The position numbers were made by a program, and so were the translations under genes. DNA of 64,000 nucleotides, taken from NCBI RefSeq assembly GCF_901709675.1, contig NC_051088.1, forward strand, positions 4,365,664 to 4,429,663. The letters run 5' to 3'. The notes under the pieces are model-generated. The model saw nothing but the letters and a program-made list of their open reading frames with translations. It made no database searches and was not told where the DNA came from. This DNA comes from Syngnathus acus. Lineage: Eukaryota > Chordata > Actinopteri > Syngnathiformes > Syngnathidae. Shown here in pieces: positions 1 through 10,146 of this stretch (the stretch's first letter is position 1; each line of letters begins with the position of its first letter).

Positions 1-638
1 AACATGTGCCAATACACCTGTGAAATGGAGGACACGTGTACAAAATGGTGGGGTGTATGATTTTGAGAAGTTCTCAAACTCTGTGTTTCCAGGGACAGAG
101 GAGAGTTTTTGTCCCCAAGCAGCACCCCAAAATCATAATGCCAAACAAACATACTTGCACACATACAGCTGAATGTCAGATTTATGTGATTCAACACAAT
201 TGAATCAGAACTTTTACTCAGCCCCAAGCGAAGATTGACCTTTCACCTGCACATTGCAAATAATTTTGTGGACTCAAGGGACCCCAGTACCACTGAGTCA
301 GAGGACTATACACATACTAACTAAATAAATACTACTCATTTTGTTTTTGTATTACTTAGCCTTTAAGGTTTATAGCTAAAAAAAATTCAGATAGTGGTTG
401 TGTACAGTACACATGTGGTGTCATGTTACGCAAGGCTCTTTAATGAATTCTTCCGTCCTTCTTAAATTCTAGTCCAAGTATTTCAATGACCTTTTCACTT
501 CCTGTAAACTTTGAATCACAAAGGAGTGCTGAGCGAGTCATCAACCACCATGGAAAACACTGCATTGCGTTTGTAACCTGAGTTTGTGGAAGTCGTCTTC
601 AATAACGGCGGTCGCGTGAGCTGCCAAAGTCTTTGTCA
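1..638. other. no gene recognised
   Basis: No open frame with family similarity and no repeat that I recognise. Confidence 0.5.
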
Positions 639-2053
639 TCACAAACACACAGACGCACGCAGACGTACATTATGAGTGGGATGTCGCTCCAGTTGTGGCG
701 CGGAAGTATAACGTGATGGCGGCTGCTTGTCGTCTTTGCTGCTCCTCACTGACAGCTGAAGTCTGGTCTCTCCCAAACTCCACACCCTAAAAACAACAAC
801 ATTCAGAGCTGTGAACAAACTCACTGAGGGAGTGGGGAGGGGGGTCAATGGGTCAGTCTTGCGCTCTCAAAACACAACATTGAACTGACTGTCAAGAGCC
901 TCCTGATGGTAGACATAATCAGATTACAGACTTCACACACACGCAAGCACGCACACACACACACATACACACACACATACACACACAGACTAGCGACCGC
1001 AGTTGCAGATTAGCTTCGAGTAATCGTCTAGTCTTCAATTGAACAGGGATTTGTCCCATCATTGTCAGTAATGTATTAGTGGCCTCCATGCTTGGCTATT
1101 GTATTGTTCTAATCTCCTAATCACATGAGTGCTGCATCACTGAGCGCCGAAGTTTGTTCTGCGTCAATATGAAACAATTAGGCCATGTTGGTAAACTGCA
1201 AAGCATATGAGGTGTTGCCCTGCTCATGGTTGGCATGACGCTTGAAACCAGGGTGTCATATCACAACATTACTTCGCAGGAATGGCGGATGCAATGAAAA
1301 GAAAAATATAATAATGGCAGAAGTACACCCTCCTTGAAAAGTCAGCTTTTACATTGTGATGTTTAGAAAGAAAGACGGAAAAGACTATGTTTTCTAACAA
1401 TTCGGGTCAGCATTTTAAGAGATGAAGAAATGGGCCTTGGCCTGCATCCTTCAATCCTTCTGTGCTACCCCTTGATTAAAAAAGTGAATACTCCTGATTT
1501 AGATGCTAGGACAACACTTGTACATCACTTTGCATGAGGCAATGTAGAGAAGAAGGGCAAAGAAAACCACAACGATTGACACTGACAGACACATCGCTAA
1601 GGGGATTCCTGCTCACTTCCTCTTGCGCAACGTGAGCCAAGCCACCCCAAAGAAATTTCTTCTGCACCAAACATAACTTGCCATTCTTTGTTAAAGTGTA
1701 TACATCTTACCCTAGATGGTCTCCAGAGAGTTCCAGGAGCTCAATCTCATCAGGACCCACCTCGTCCACGCCGGTGTGCCTCTGAGTCACACTGCAGCAT
1801 CCCATCATGGACAAAGTTTTCACCTCCTTTCTGTCAGATCCGCCACAACACGGCCGGCACCATCTCCCCACTGTGTGTTTGCCACACTCCAAGCAGGCAC
1901 AAACACATACAAAAAGGGCCTAAAAGAGGATATTGGGCAAATGAGAAGAGGAGGAGGGGCGACTGCTAATCTCCAGTTCCCCCTTTTTTCCCCACCAGCA
2001 CATACTCTGTTTCCACAAAGCCCGGCTCATCAAAGGTGTTCAGAATCAGGCGT
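639..2053 (-). CDS. possible 3' exons of an unrecognised gene (1996-2053, 1711-1919, 639-786)
   Basis: Three minus-strand segments have splice-like borders and join in one frame. 1996-2053 has a long pyrimidine tract plus CTCTTCAG and encodes LILNTFDEPGFVETEYVL. 1711-1919 has acceptor CTCTTTTAG and donor GTAAGA and encodes a Cys-rich stretch (CLECGKHTVGRWCRPCC) and GPDEIELLELSG. 639-786 has acceptor TTTTTAG and encodes SSKDDKQPPSRYTSAPQ to a TGA. The first intron would be only 76 bp. No family is recognised, upstream exons are not visible, and the last piece is also open in a second frame. It could be chance. Confidence 0.22.
936..990. repeat. (CA)n-type microsatellite, interrupted
   Basis: Imperfect CACACA/CATACA run on the plus strand. 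Confidence 0.85.
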
Positions 2054-2716
2054 CTGAAGAGGAATTGAAAAAAGAAGAAAAAAAAAATGGTGAAGCACAG
2101 TGTGGTTGTTTGTTCCTTCCTGTCAGCTGCCTCGCACTTGTCTGGCACAAGCAAGCGCCTGCCAAGAAAAAGACTCCAAACTCTCTGGATTGTTGTGTTT
2201 CCATGCTACTTCCCATTCTGATTTCAAAATGGGATTATTACACGATGAGTCAGCAAGCAAGCCGAGTTAGTTGGGTTCACAGCAACTTGGACAGAAACGT
2301 CATGCCTGCACGCTGCTTGTATGAAGTGACTCATGTCACATGACCAAGGAGATAATCATTCCAGAAAATAAATATATACATTTAATACAGTGTACTGGTA
2401 TTTATCTGACCTCCGCGTTTAGCCCAGAATAGGATAAATTGATGGACTTGTGTATAAAATAAACTTTTCTTAAAAACCTTCCCTCTGGAGTAATTAACAT
2501 GAGTGTGTCATTGAAGCAACCTCATAGGTGGTCTGATTATGCAGTTTTTATTTTCTCTTTTTTCATTGGCTGATGGTACAGTCATCCCTAAGCCCTATGA
2601 ACTCTGCCTAGCAACAAGTGGCACTCTAAGGAAAAAGCAATGCTGTATATACAAGACATTTACTAACATTTGTTTTATAATAAATTATGAATGTGTAATT
2701 GTGTATAATTTCTGTA

Positions 2717-2722
2717 TTTATT
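2717..2722 (-). terminator. candidate poly(A) signal of ttll10
   Basis: AATAAA on the minus strand, about 255 bp past the ttll10 stop codon. Another lies at 2547-2552. No transcript evidence is available here. Confidence 0.35.
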
Positions 2723-2977
2723 CATTTACAAGGCAACTTGAGATCTAAATAGCATAATGAACCTACATGCATGACATGTTTGCAAATGTAAAGTGTACAT
2801 GATTTACGTACTTAAAAAAATAAACTTGAGGTTCATCGAAGAATATACTAGTTACTCACTGAACATGCAAATATTTTCTATTTGTTGCATTAAATCAGTG
2901 TTTCAACGCATCCTCACATGCATGGTGATGCTGCATTGCGCATGTGCTCATTTTGATCTCCACATAACTATGACGGT

Positions 2978-3216
2978 TTAAGGTGGCGACACTTGAAGAG
3001 CTGTCAGAAGATGTGTGGGCTGTCTCAGTTGCGTTGTCCCACGTACCCGTCTGGGCCTAGTCTTTTGGATTTTTCTTGAGACTTTGTGGCTCTTTCCAGT
3101 GTTGTCGGAATGCGAGCCACAAAGTCCGTTGTACAGGAGTACAAACTCCCTCTGACAGGCCAAAGGCAAGATCCGCTGTCTCAGACGGCACTTGTTGAAG
3201 ATCTCAAGAGTTAAAT
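2978..3216 (-). CDS. ttll10: ttll10 last exon
   Basis: Acceptor CTACTCTTCAG. It encodes DLTLEIFNKCRLRQRILPLA and CQREFVLLYNG (human: LLSQRRFVLLHNG), then a basic tail of about 48 residues ending LQVSPP and TAA. Confidence 0.92.
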
Positions 3217-6200
3217 CTGAAGAGTAGCATCAAAGAAATTACTCTATGAAAGAGGTGAACGTGGTGTTAACTTCAAATGAACATACCCAGTGTCTCTGCT
3301 ACAGTGCTGGGTATCACCTCTTTCAGCACCTTACAGTTGACATGGAGGGCTGGATTACAGTTCATCTCCAAAAGCCACACCTTTATTTTTTAAATAGCAC
3401 ACATGGTTTTTAAACACACACAAACAAACATGCTTATTCTCGTTGGATGCCTTTCCCACCTTGAAGTCCTCGTCCACCAAGAAGTCACAGCCAATCAAGT
3501 CGAAGAAACCCAGCCTGCGGTCCAGCTTGTGTTTGACAGCAAGGAAACACTGTGTCATCATCTGCTGCATGTACTTCTGAAGCACACAAGTGGCAAACGA
3601 CCACTTTGTTAAATGCGAAACTGGACATACATCATTATAGTTGAATAGAGACTAAGCAATTGTGTTGATTGCATCATTGGCATGAAGACGTATACTGTAG
3701 CGTGTCATTAGAATGAGACAATTTGTTGATACGATTAATAAATATCCTTCATATTTGGATAGCGCTTTCACAAAAGCTGCAGCTGTAACTAAGCTCTTTA
3801 CAGAATATATTGAATAAAATAAAAGAATACAACAGAACAGTGAATAAATATATTTACAGTGAAGCAGGTGTTTGTGAATACAGTGAATAGGGTCTGTCCA
3901 TGTGTGTATTTTTGTGTGTTTAAAACTGTGCCCGAAGTTCATTACTTAATTCATTATTATTATTATTATTAATATTATTTATGATGTGCGAGAGGGCAGA
4001 TTTGGACTCAAATCAGAGCAAAAAATATCTAGAAAACTACTTACATTTCTGATTTAAAAAAAAGGTAAACATGAATTGAGCAGAGTCATTATTATCACTA
4101 TCATAAATCTTATCATTGCAGTATTATGCATCCTCAGACAGAAATGAGCTCTTGCCATCACCTCAATTAGGAGCAAGTTGAGCCTGACTGCTAATTGGTC
4201 CCTGTGAGCTACCAGACAACAACAGCCGCACTCACTGTGAAGGCGCCCAGCACCCAGTCCCTTGGCAGATCCTTTGCAACCTGAAAGCAATCGTTAACAT
4301 AGGCGTTGAAGCTCTCCATGGACCACACGGTCTCCTCCTTCATGCGACTGTACAGAGGGTTCTTCTTCTGCATGTACTGCAGGTTGACAGTAGGGGGTGT
4401 ACACATACATCATTTCAGCTCTTACAGGAGTGCTAGGACTTTTGCTGCCATTGTTAATGTTGAAGCTCACACTATCAGATTGTACCTGATTGGTCAGGTG
4501 GGCTGAGAGATTATTGGAGCTGGGGTCATAGTGGTCACAGGTCAGTCGGATGTATCCGTGGCGAAAGAAGACCATGTAAGGTGACGTGCAGGCTATTAGG
4601 AGAAAAGAGCGCACGTCAAACTTCTTCCCTCGTAACAGCAGCGGCCTCTGGATGTAACTGCACAAATGCAAACATCAAAACATAACATGAACATTTTCCA
4701 TCTCCAAGACCATCACAAATAAATGCCATGTTTGAGCAATTAACATTGCATTGTCACAGAGAAGAGGCCATTTTCAACAGTCAACACTGTAATTTGTCTA
4801 TATTTAACACATCATGTGGACACTGACCAATCGTATTGATCTCTAAGAAATATTTAATTGTCACCAAATCTTGATACAGGTTTACGAAACCCAACAGTGA
4901 CGATATGAAGATAAGCAGGGATGCACACACTATTGTGAGGCAATCACATCTACTGTACCGCTAATAGTTTCAAGACATTAACTGCATAAAACATATAATC
5001 CACTTTGATACTACACCACTAAAACACCATCTGAGATCGTTTATATCTTAGTTAATAAGGGATCACTTCCAACATAGAGGGTTAGAAAAATACATACACA
5101 TCACTTTGATAGGGTGCAGTATGTAATTATGCTACTGATACACAACATATGCTTAGATGGGGACCACCTCGCGCAATATGTGGTGTGAAAACGTGATAAA
5201 ATGAGCAAAGAGTGTATCTCAAGGCTCAATTGCATGCAGGACAAATACAAACTTGAATGTAGAAGATCTGAATGTGTGTACTCACTGTTGGACAATGTAA
5301 GCCTGAGGCTGGCGATGAAGAGTCTTAGTGTTGGTCCGCAGGTCGTCCATGTGTTGCAGCTTCAGGGTCAAGGCGGCAACGTCTTCCATGCTCTTCAGTA
5401 GGAAGATTCCTCTGCCCTGGTTCAGACCAGTGGGCTTGCATATCCACATTTGACTGGAATTGATGTGTGAACCTGCTGAGTGCCAACAACAGACTCTCAG
5501 AAATGCTTGATGGAAAGGGTTTCATGTTTTATTCACTTATTTTAGGCAATGCCATGACGTGAAGATTATTTGGAACGTTCAATAACTAACTCTTGCCTTG
5601 ATTTTGTCCAACATATTCAGTCGTTGTCTTTGTGTTTGTGCCTCAGCCTTGCCCTTTGCTGATTCGTCGCTAGGGCAACAGCATGTTCCTCAGGTGATTT
5701 TATCAGAGCCTCATGGGAGGTGAAGTGCATTATTTTTCCACTGTACACGAGACCATTGCCAAGGCACTTGTATTGTTAACAATGCCGCGCAAAGACAATT
5801 CAGTTTTTTTTTTACAGTTTGATTTTGGAGCCTGTCAACTAAGCACAAAGCCTGTTCACCCAGTGTCGTTTGCATGTATTGGGGAGAATAGATATATTGT
5901 ATCTGTACCCTCCTGCTGAGCAAAGAAAGCCTCTCGCTCTTCCTTCACATCCAAACGGAAGGTTGTAGGAATAAACTCCTTCATTTTCATCTTCCTGTGT
6001 TGCAGAATACAGTTAGCAGTTAGAAACAAGGCAGCAATACTATCCGCTTTAAACTACCTTTGAGACTGCCTCAGAAGTACATTAAAGAAAACATTTATGT
6101 TTTTATGTGTAAAGATCTGAAATGGATGTCAAACGCTGAATGCAAATTAATGCCATGCATGTAGGAATTAAGTTAAAAAAATGTTTTGAGGTTTATCTTG

Positions 6201-8121
6201 ACTGTTGTAATTTGCATATTGTCACTCATTGTCAAGCGGCAACTTCCCATATCCAAATCTGGTCAATTTGATACTTTTTCACAGTTGATAATATTGGAAA
6301 GTCCCGATGCAGGTCTGCCATTTTGACAAATGACTGACCAAATTATAGCATTGAAAATGGCTTGCTCTCTGTTGTAAAATAACTTAGCAATTGTTGCGTC
6401 AAACGACACAGAAGAAAATAAGCAAAACTTGGCGATTCCCAGGTTCAAATGGAAAAGGTACCCGTGGCTATTCACAGCAAGTCAGCTGACCTGAACACTC
6501 GGCCGTGGTTGACTTTGCAAGTGACTCGCTCGTACTCCCTCAGACTGCTCAGCAGGCCAATCTTGGTGGTGAGAACCTTGTTGTTGGGGATCTGATAAAC
6601 CAGTTGTTCTCCTGGAAGCAACATGGGAAATGGCCACAATATGAACCCAGCAAAGAAGAAAGCTGTGTTATACTCATGATGAGCCCATCCCATCACCTTC
6701 TCTGAAGTTGCGGTACGTGCCTGGAGATTTGGTCTCACACCACTTGAGTTTGAAGTCCTCCCTGTGCTTGTTGTATGTCCTCTTCCATCCTCTTCCCTCA
6801 CAGTAAGTGCTCACTCTGAAGGGCAGATGAGCGCCATCACGCTTAACCATTCAAGACATTGCCGTGAATGTATTCATTTATTTATTCATTGATCTTCCGA
6901 ACAGCTTGACCTCACGAGGGTCGCTAGAGCATATCCCAACAGTTTTTGGGAAGTAGACAGGGCACACCGTGAATTGCTCGCGAGCCAATCGCAGGCTGTG
7001 AAGGTAATTTATCAGCAAGAGGTTAGACTGGAACTCATGAACCTGGATTTACACTGAGCCCATCAATGGGAGCCTGAAGTCGCACTATGTGCACCTAGCC
7101 CTGATACGAATAGCAAAAAACTGTGTAATCTTGTGGTGTTTTGAAGCATTATAGAAAGAAATCCCATAAAAAAGGGAACATTTTCAGTGAAATGCTGAGG
7201 CTCCACACAGCAAAAACAACAAAAAGAGAACCTAACCGGGCATACGCGGTTCATTGTACGAGACACTTCTGCATCTGCCCAAATGACAATAATGGGAAGA
7301 ATCAACAGCTTGGAAATATCTCCCTGGAAGAGTCGAAAACATCACATATTTTTTTTTATCATTTGAACTTGCTGTACATATATAAAAAACAGGTGTCCCA
7401 ATTTTTCTGTCCAGCCCCTATGGCTTGTCGAGGCACAATGAGCTTTCGACGGCTAAACGGACAAAATTAGCAGAATAATTTCGTCTGCTGCAGCCAGACA
7501 TGGAGCTCTGTGTTGTAGACACCCGTCATCAATCAGCAACCCAAAGGCTCCTGCTCGCCTGCCGGTGAGGCAGCCAAGAGGACTATCTATCTGCCTCAAA
7601 AACTGACAAGTACAATTTTGTTTGGCTTGAAAAAAATGACGTAATGACGAATTCCCACCTCTGTTACTTACATCTCAGCACCATTGGCTCCTCCAAAGAA
7701 GAAAAAAGGGCCAGAACCTCTGTGCTCTTCAACATGCTGCACCCTTTCCTTGACTGGATAGGAGTACATTAGCAAGCACTTGAGGATTTTAGAATTAAGG
7801 ATTTATGGAGGCGTGCACCTGAAATTTGTGCCAACAATAATAAAATATGTAAAGAGTATGATCAATGTGATGATACATGCACGCACCTGAGTCTCTGTCA
7901 TGTCTCTTTTTGTTCAAAGCTATCCGGATCCGTCCCTTTTTGAATTGACCAGATTGCATCTCCTTCACCTGGACGGTCACCAGTCCCTCTACGACATCAC
8001 GAGCAGGAGATAATGTTACTGCAGCCTGGTTGTCCTCCTCCACTTCTTTTCCTTGCTTGTGCACTTTGCCGTCATCATTCCGGGCCTCATTGCAGTGCTC
8101 CAACAAGCTCTCAGATGACAT
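2978..8121 (-). CDS. ttll10: ttll10, tubulin tyrosine ligase-like 10 (protein polyglycylase), 11 coding exons
   Basis: Eleven coding exons with compatible phases run from ATG at 8121 to TAA at 2980-2978 and give 530 residues. After an 85-residue polar N-terminus the TTL/ATP-grasp domain spans about 90-480: GPFFFFGGANGA, GWKRTYNKHREDFKLKWCE, LVYQIPNNKVLTTKIGLLS, the nucleotide-binding WICKPTGLNQGRGIFLL, KFDVRSFLLIACTSPYMVFF, HLTNQYMQKKNPLY, GFFDLIGCDFLVDEDFK and LLEMNCNPALH with the metal-binding E-x-N. These match TTLL10 better than the TTLL3/8 initiases. TTLL10 extends glycine side chains on tubulin and other proteins in mouse and fish, while the human enzyme is reported inactive. The C-terminus is short and basic and lacks the long Pro-rich tail of mammalian TTLL10. 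The miR-200 cluster lies 5-7 kb upstream on the same strand. Confidence 0.95.
3287..3380 (-). CDS. ttll10: ttll10 exon (E-x-N motif)
   Basis: Acceptor AAAATAAAG, donor GTATGT. It encodes VWLLEMNCNPALHVNCKVLK and EVIPSTVAETL. The Glu and Asn of LLEMNCNP are Mg/ATP ligands in TTL enzymes. The acceptor is pyrimidine-poor, but the protein match is clear. Confidence 0.92.
3460..3576 (-). CDS. ttll10: ttll10 exon (metal-binding region)
   Basis: Acceptor GTGCTTCAG, donor GTGGGA, 39 codons. It encodes MQQMMTQCFLAVKHKLD and GFFDLIGCDFLVDEDFK, containing a conserved catalytic Asp of the TTL fold. Confidence 0.95.
3955..3982. repeat. (ATT)n microsatellite in a ttll10 intron
   Basis: Run of TTATTATTATTATT units, slightly interrupted. 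Confidence 0.8.
4236..4376 (-). CDS. ttll10: ttll10 exon (TTL core)
   Basis: Acceptor CAACCTGCAG, donor GTGAGT, 47 codons, phase 0 at both ends. It encodes YMQKKNPLYSRMKEETVWSM and ESFNAYVNDCFQVAKDLPRD. Confidence 0.95.
4486..4657 (-). CDS. ttll10: ttll10 exon (TTL core)
   Basis: Acceptor TTTGTGCAG, donor GTACAA. It encodes YIQRPLLLRGKKFDVRSFLL, IACTSPYMVFFRHGYIRLT and NNLSAHLTNQ, a strong match to human TTLL10. Confidence 0.95.
5286..5472 (-). CDS. ttll10: ttll10 exon (ATP-binding core)
   Basis: It encodes WICKPTGLNQGRGIFLL with the conserved Lys and Gly-rich ATP-grasp loop, then DVAALTLKLQHMDDLRTN and QAYIVQQ. The acceptor at 5473 (CTCAGCAG) was preferred to a nearer TTCCAG at 5453 because only the former keeps the frame from the preceding exon. 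The donor is GTGAGT. Confidence 0.9.
5909..5994 (-). CDS. ttll10: ttll10 exon (TTL domain)
   Basis: Acceptor CTGCAACACAG, donor GTACAG. It encodes KMKMKEFIPTTFRLDVKEER and EAFFAQQE, aligned with PETYRLDLKHEREAFF of human TTLL10. Confidence 0.9.
6491..6611 (-). CDS. ttll10: ttll10 exon (TTL domain)
   Basis: Acceptor GCTTCCAG, donor GTCAGC. It encodes EQLVYQIPNNKVLTTKIGLL and SSLREYERVTCKVNHGRVF. Confidence 0.93.
6697..6815 (-). CDS. ttll10: ttll10 exon (TTL domain)
   Basis: Acceptor CCCTTCAG, donor GTGATG. It encodes STYCEGRGWKRTYNKHREDF and KLKWCETKSPGTYRNFREG. Confidence 0.93.
6888..7002 (-). repeat. tail fragment of a teleost tRNA-derived repeat in a ttll10 intron
   Basis: It contains diverged forms of the words CTCACGAGGGTCGC, ATATCCCA, GGGCACACCGTGAATTG and GAGCCAATCGCAGG, in the same order as the better copies at 61924-62410. 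Confidence 0.6.
7672..7753 (-). CDS. ttll10: ttll10 exon (start of TTL domain)
   Basis: Acceptor CTATCCAG, donor GTAAGT. It encodes VKERVQHVEEHRGSGPFFFF and GGANGAE, matching the GPFFYIGGSNGA start of the human TTLL10 catalytic domain. Confidence 0.92.
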
Positions 8122-8130
8122 GATCTCAAG
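7887..8130 (-). CDS. ttll10: ttll10 exon with start codon
   Basis: Acceptor TTATTTCAG at 8131, nine bases of 5' UTR, ATG at 8121-8119, donor GTGCGT after 7887. It encodes a 78-residue polar, poorly conserved N-terminus (MSSESLLEHCNEARNDD...). The acceptor just before the ATG shows that a non-coding exon lies upstream. Confidence 0.85.
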
Positions 8131-8811
8131 CTGAAATAATCAATAAATTTGATTAATAAATGCATTAAAATACATTGAATTCATTGGAAACATTAATACA
8201 ATATTTCCTATGTGTATTAAATCCCCATCTGCAATGCAGAACATGGATAGAGATAGAGGTGAAAGGTCAAGTGCCCAATTCACAGTGGTGTGATCTATCC
8301 ACTCATGGATTGCTGCTTGCCGTTCCTTATGAACCTATTTTGCGTACTTCAATCTTCCGCATTTACTGTTTCTGCTTTTGCAATGTGCGCACCTCTCCTC
8401 CACTGAATTTGAAAGGAATGAGTGAAGCCGCGTTAATTGGCCAGAAAGTTGGCTGTGTTTACTCCCACAACGGCGTTTCTAGCTGCACCTGTCTACAAAA
8501 ATACCAAAAGAAAGAAAACTCCACCCATGCCCACAGTTAGTTTGTGCATTGCCACCACATTGCTCTCATAAATGTCCATTTTTTTTGCTGTCAAGCGAAA
8601 GCAAAAGCTTGGCCAAACGGCAGCTTGTGTTTCAAAAAACTCGTTAATCAGGTCATTCATACCTCAAGGCAACACTACTCTTGCATATGCATGTCCTCCA
8701 TGTTATTTGTTTACATGGAAACAAAAGCAGTGCGATTTTATTTGGACTTTGAGGCATGTTTTCAAAACGTTAGCAATTGCATGTCAACAAATGGTATCAT
8801 TCTACTCTTAC

Positions 8812-9060
8812 CTTCACACTGGGGGAACAGCACAATGTGAGCTTACTGGTGGATATCCACTCAACGACGTATTGTTCCCAGTTCAGCCTCAACCTCCTCA
8901 ACTACTCCGCAGACTCTTTCTCCACCTTGTTGATTCAACCCTCCAGCCAGGCGAGGCCAAGAAAACCAGCAAAGCCACAAACAGAATCAACTTGTTTGCC
9001 ACACTGCCGGTCATCAAACCTCCCCCATCTCCTCTCCACTCCACCCTCACAAACAATCAT
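8812..9060 (-). other. ttll10: probable non-coding first exon of ttll10
   Basis: The minus strand has a strong donor (GAAG then GTAAGAG) with exon end at 8812, pairing naturally with the acceptor at 8131 to remove a 679-bp intron just before the start codon. The 5' limit near 9060 is a guess from the promoter-like motifs at 9063-9091. Confidence 0.4.
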
Positions 9061-9062
9061 CA

Positions 9063-9091
9063 GATTGCCCAATCGTGGAAGCCATGGCAAC
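9063..9091 (-). promoter_or_regulatory. X-box-like RFX site and CCAAT box, candidate ttll10 promoter
   Basis: On the minus strand 9091-9078 reads GTTGCCATGGCTTC, one strong half of the RFX X-box (GTTGCC..GGCAAC) and a weaker second half. CCAAT-type pentamers lie at 9063-9073. Promoters of ciliary genes are often bound by RFX factors, and TTLL10 acts on axonemal tubulin. The promoter role is inferred. Confidence 0.35.
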
Positions 9092-9299
9092 AGTTACCAC
9101 TAGGACAATCCTTCCACAGCAACTCCACAAGAGTGTGTCTTGCACAGCCGCCCTGTGTTTAGTTAGATTCATTCAATATTAACTACCTGGAGGCCTCCTG
9201 TGTTGTGTCAACGCGATAGATAATATTGTGTCCAAACGCAAAGGGGAAAACTACTTTTTTTTCCCTACAAGCATGCACAACAGTCAAGAGCAGTGTTTT

Positions 9300-9420
9300 T
9301 ATTTTTTATTTTTACACCAAGTACCACCTAAAAAAAATTAGCACTCTACTGACCAACAGCCAACATAAAAAAACAGTAGCATAGTAGGCCAAAGTGTTCA
9401 AGGCTGAAGTGTTATTCCTA
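9300..9420. mobile_element. diverged teleost DNA-transposon-like fragment
   Basis: The words CCAAGTACCACCTAAAAAAA and CAGTAGCATAGTAGGCC resemble a repeat seen widely in fish genomes. No ends can be defined. The assignment is from memory of the pattern only. Confidence 0.35.
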
Positions 9421-9448
9421 AAAAGGTTTACTCGGGTCGTGCGGCATG

Positions 9449-9500
9449 GACAGAAATAATGACAACCTACACATAAAACAACCGGGGACGAGTCGTGACA
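9449..9500 (-). mobile_element. truncated LTR end related to the 21.5-kb solo LTR
   Basis: The last 20 bases (ending GACGAGTCGTGACA) are identical to the end of the LTR at 21493-21829, and about 30 bases before them align with gaps (GACAGAAATAATGA.. versus GACAGAAATGATGA..). The other end is absent. Confidence 0.7.
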
Positions 9501-10002
9501 AAATCAACTGTCATGTGTTGCATTGACATTCTGTCTGTCTTTGAAGCTGATGCATTTTAAGGGTAGAAAACGCTCTTAATTGCCATGTCGTGACCAGGAA
9601 GTGGCAGGGAGGGTTATTTTTCACCACTCAAAATACATTTACACAAAAATGACAGCACAAATCACATTCAAAATACATTCACACACATACGACAGCACAA
9701 AGTCAGCGTTTGAACATTTATATCCATACGATACAATTTTTTAACTTGACCCAAATATTTTCTGCATGTAAACATAGCATGAGTACATTTGCCTCCTTCT
9801 GGAACCCAAAATGTCCCAATGCAGTGAGAAGCTTGGCCTGTGAAGTGGGCCTCACCCACCTGGCCCTTTCGTTCAGCCACGCCTTGATAAAGAGCCGCCC
9901 GCCATTTGATAGGGACGCTGTTTAAGGCTGCTGCAGGTGGGCAAAGACAACGGGTTTGTTTTACAACCTCGTTCAACTTGTGCTATACCATCTGCCAAGA
10001 GG

Positions 10003-10146
<144 letters not shown>

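Noticed and set aside
1716-2057. Plus-strand open frame of 113 codons (tested as a convergent TNFRSF18/TNFRSF4-like gene, the human neighbour of TTLL10)
   Set aside because: No TNF-receptor cysteine pattern or membrane segment.
5448-5458. TTCCAG acceptor for the ttll10 ATP-binding exon
   Set aside because: It would shift the frame relative to the previous exon; the acceptor at 5473 keeps the frame.
2978-8121. Assignment as ttll3, ttll8 or another TTLL
   Set aside because: The motifs KFDVRSFLLIACTSPYMVFF, HLTNQYMQKKNPLY and LLEMNCNPALH align with TTLL10 along the whole domain.
8572-9162. Longest plus-strand open frame upstream of ttll10 (196 codons)
   Set aside because: No domain or family resemblance, low-complexity Pro/Gln/Leu content, no splice or codon signal. 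It overlaps the probable ttll10 promoter and first exon on the other strand.
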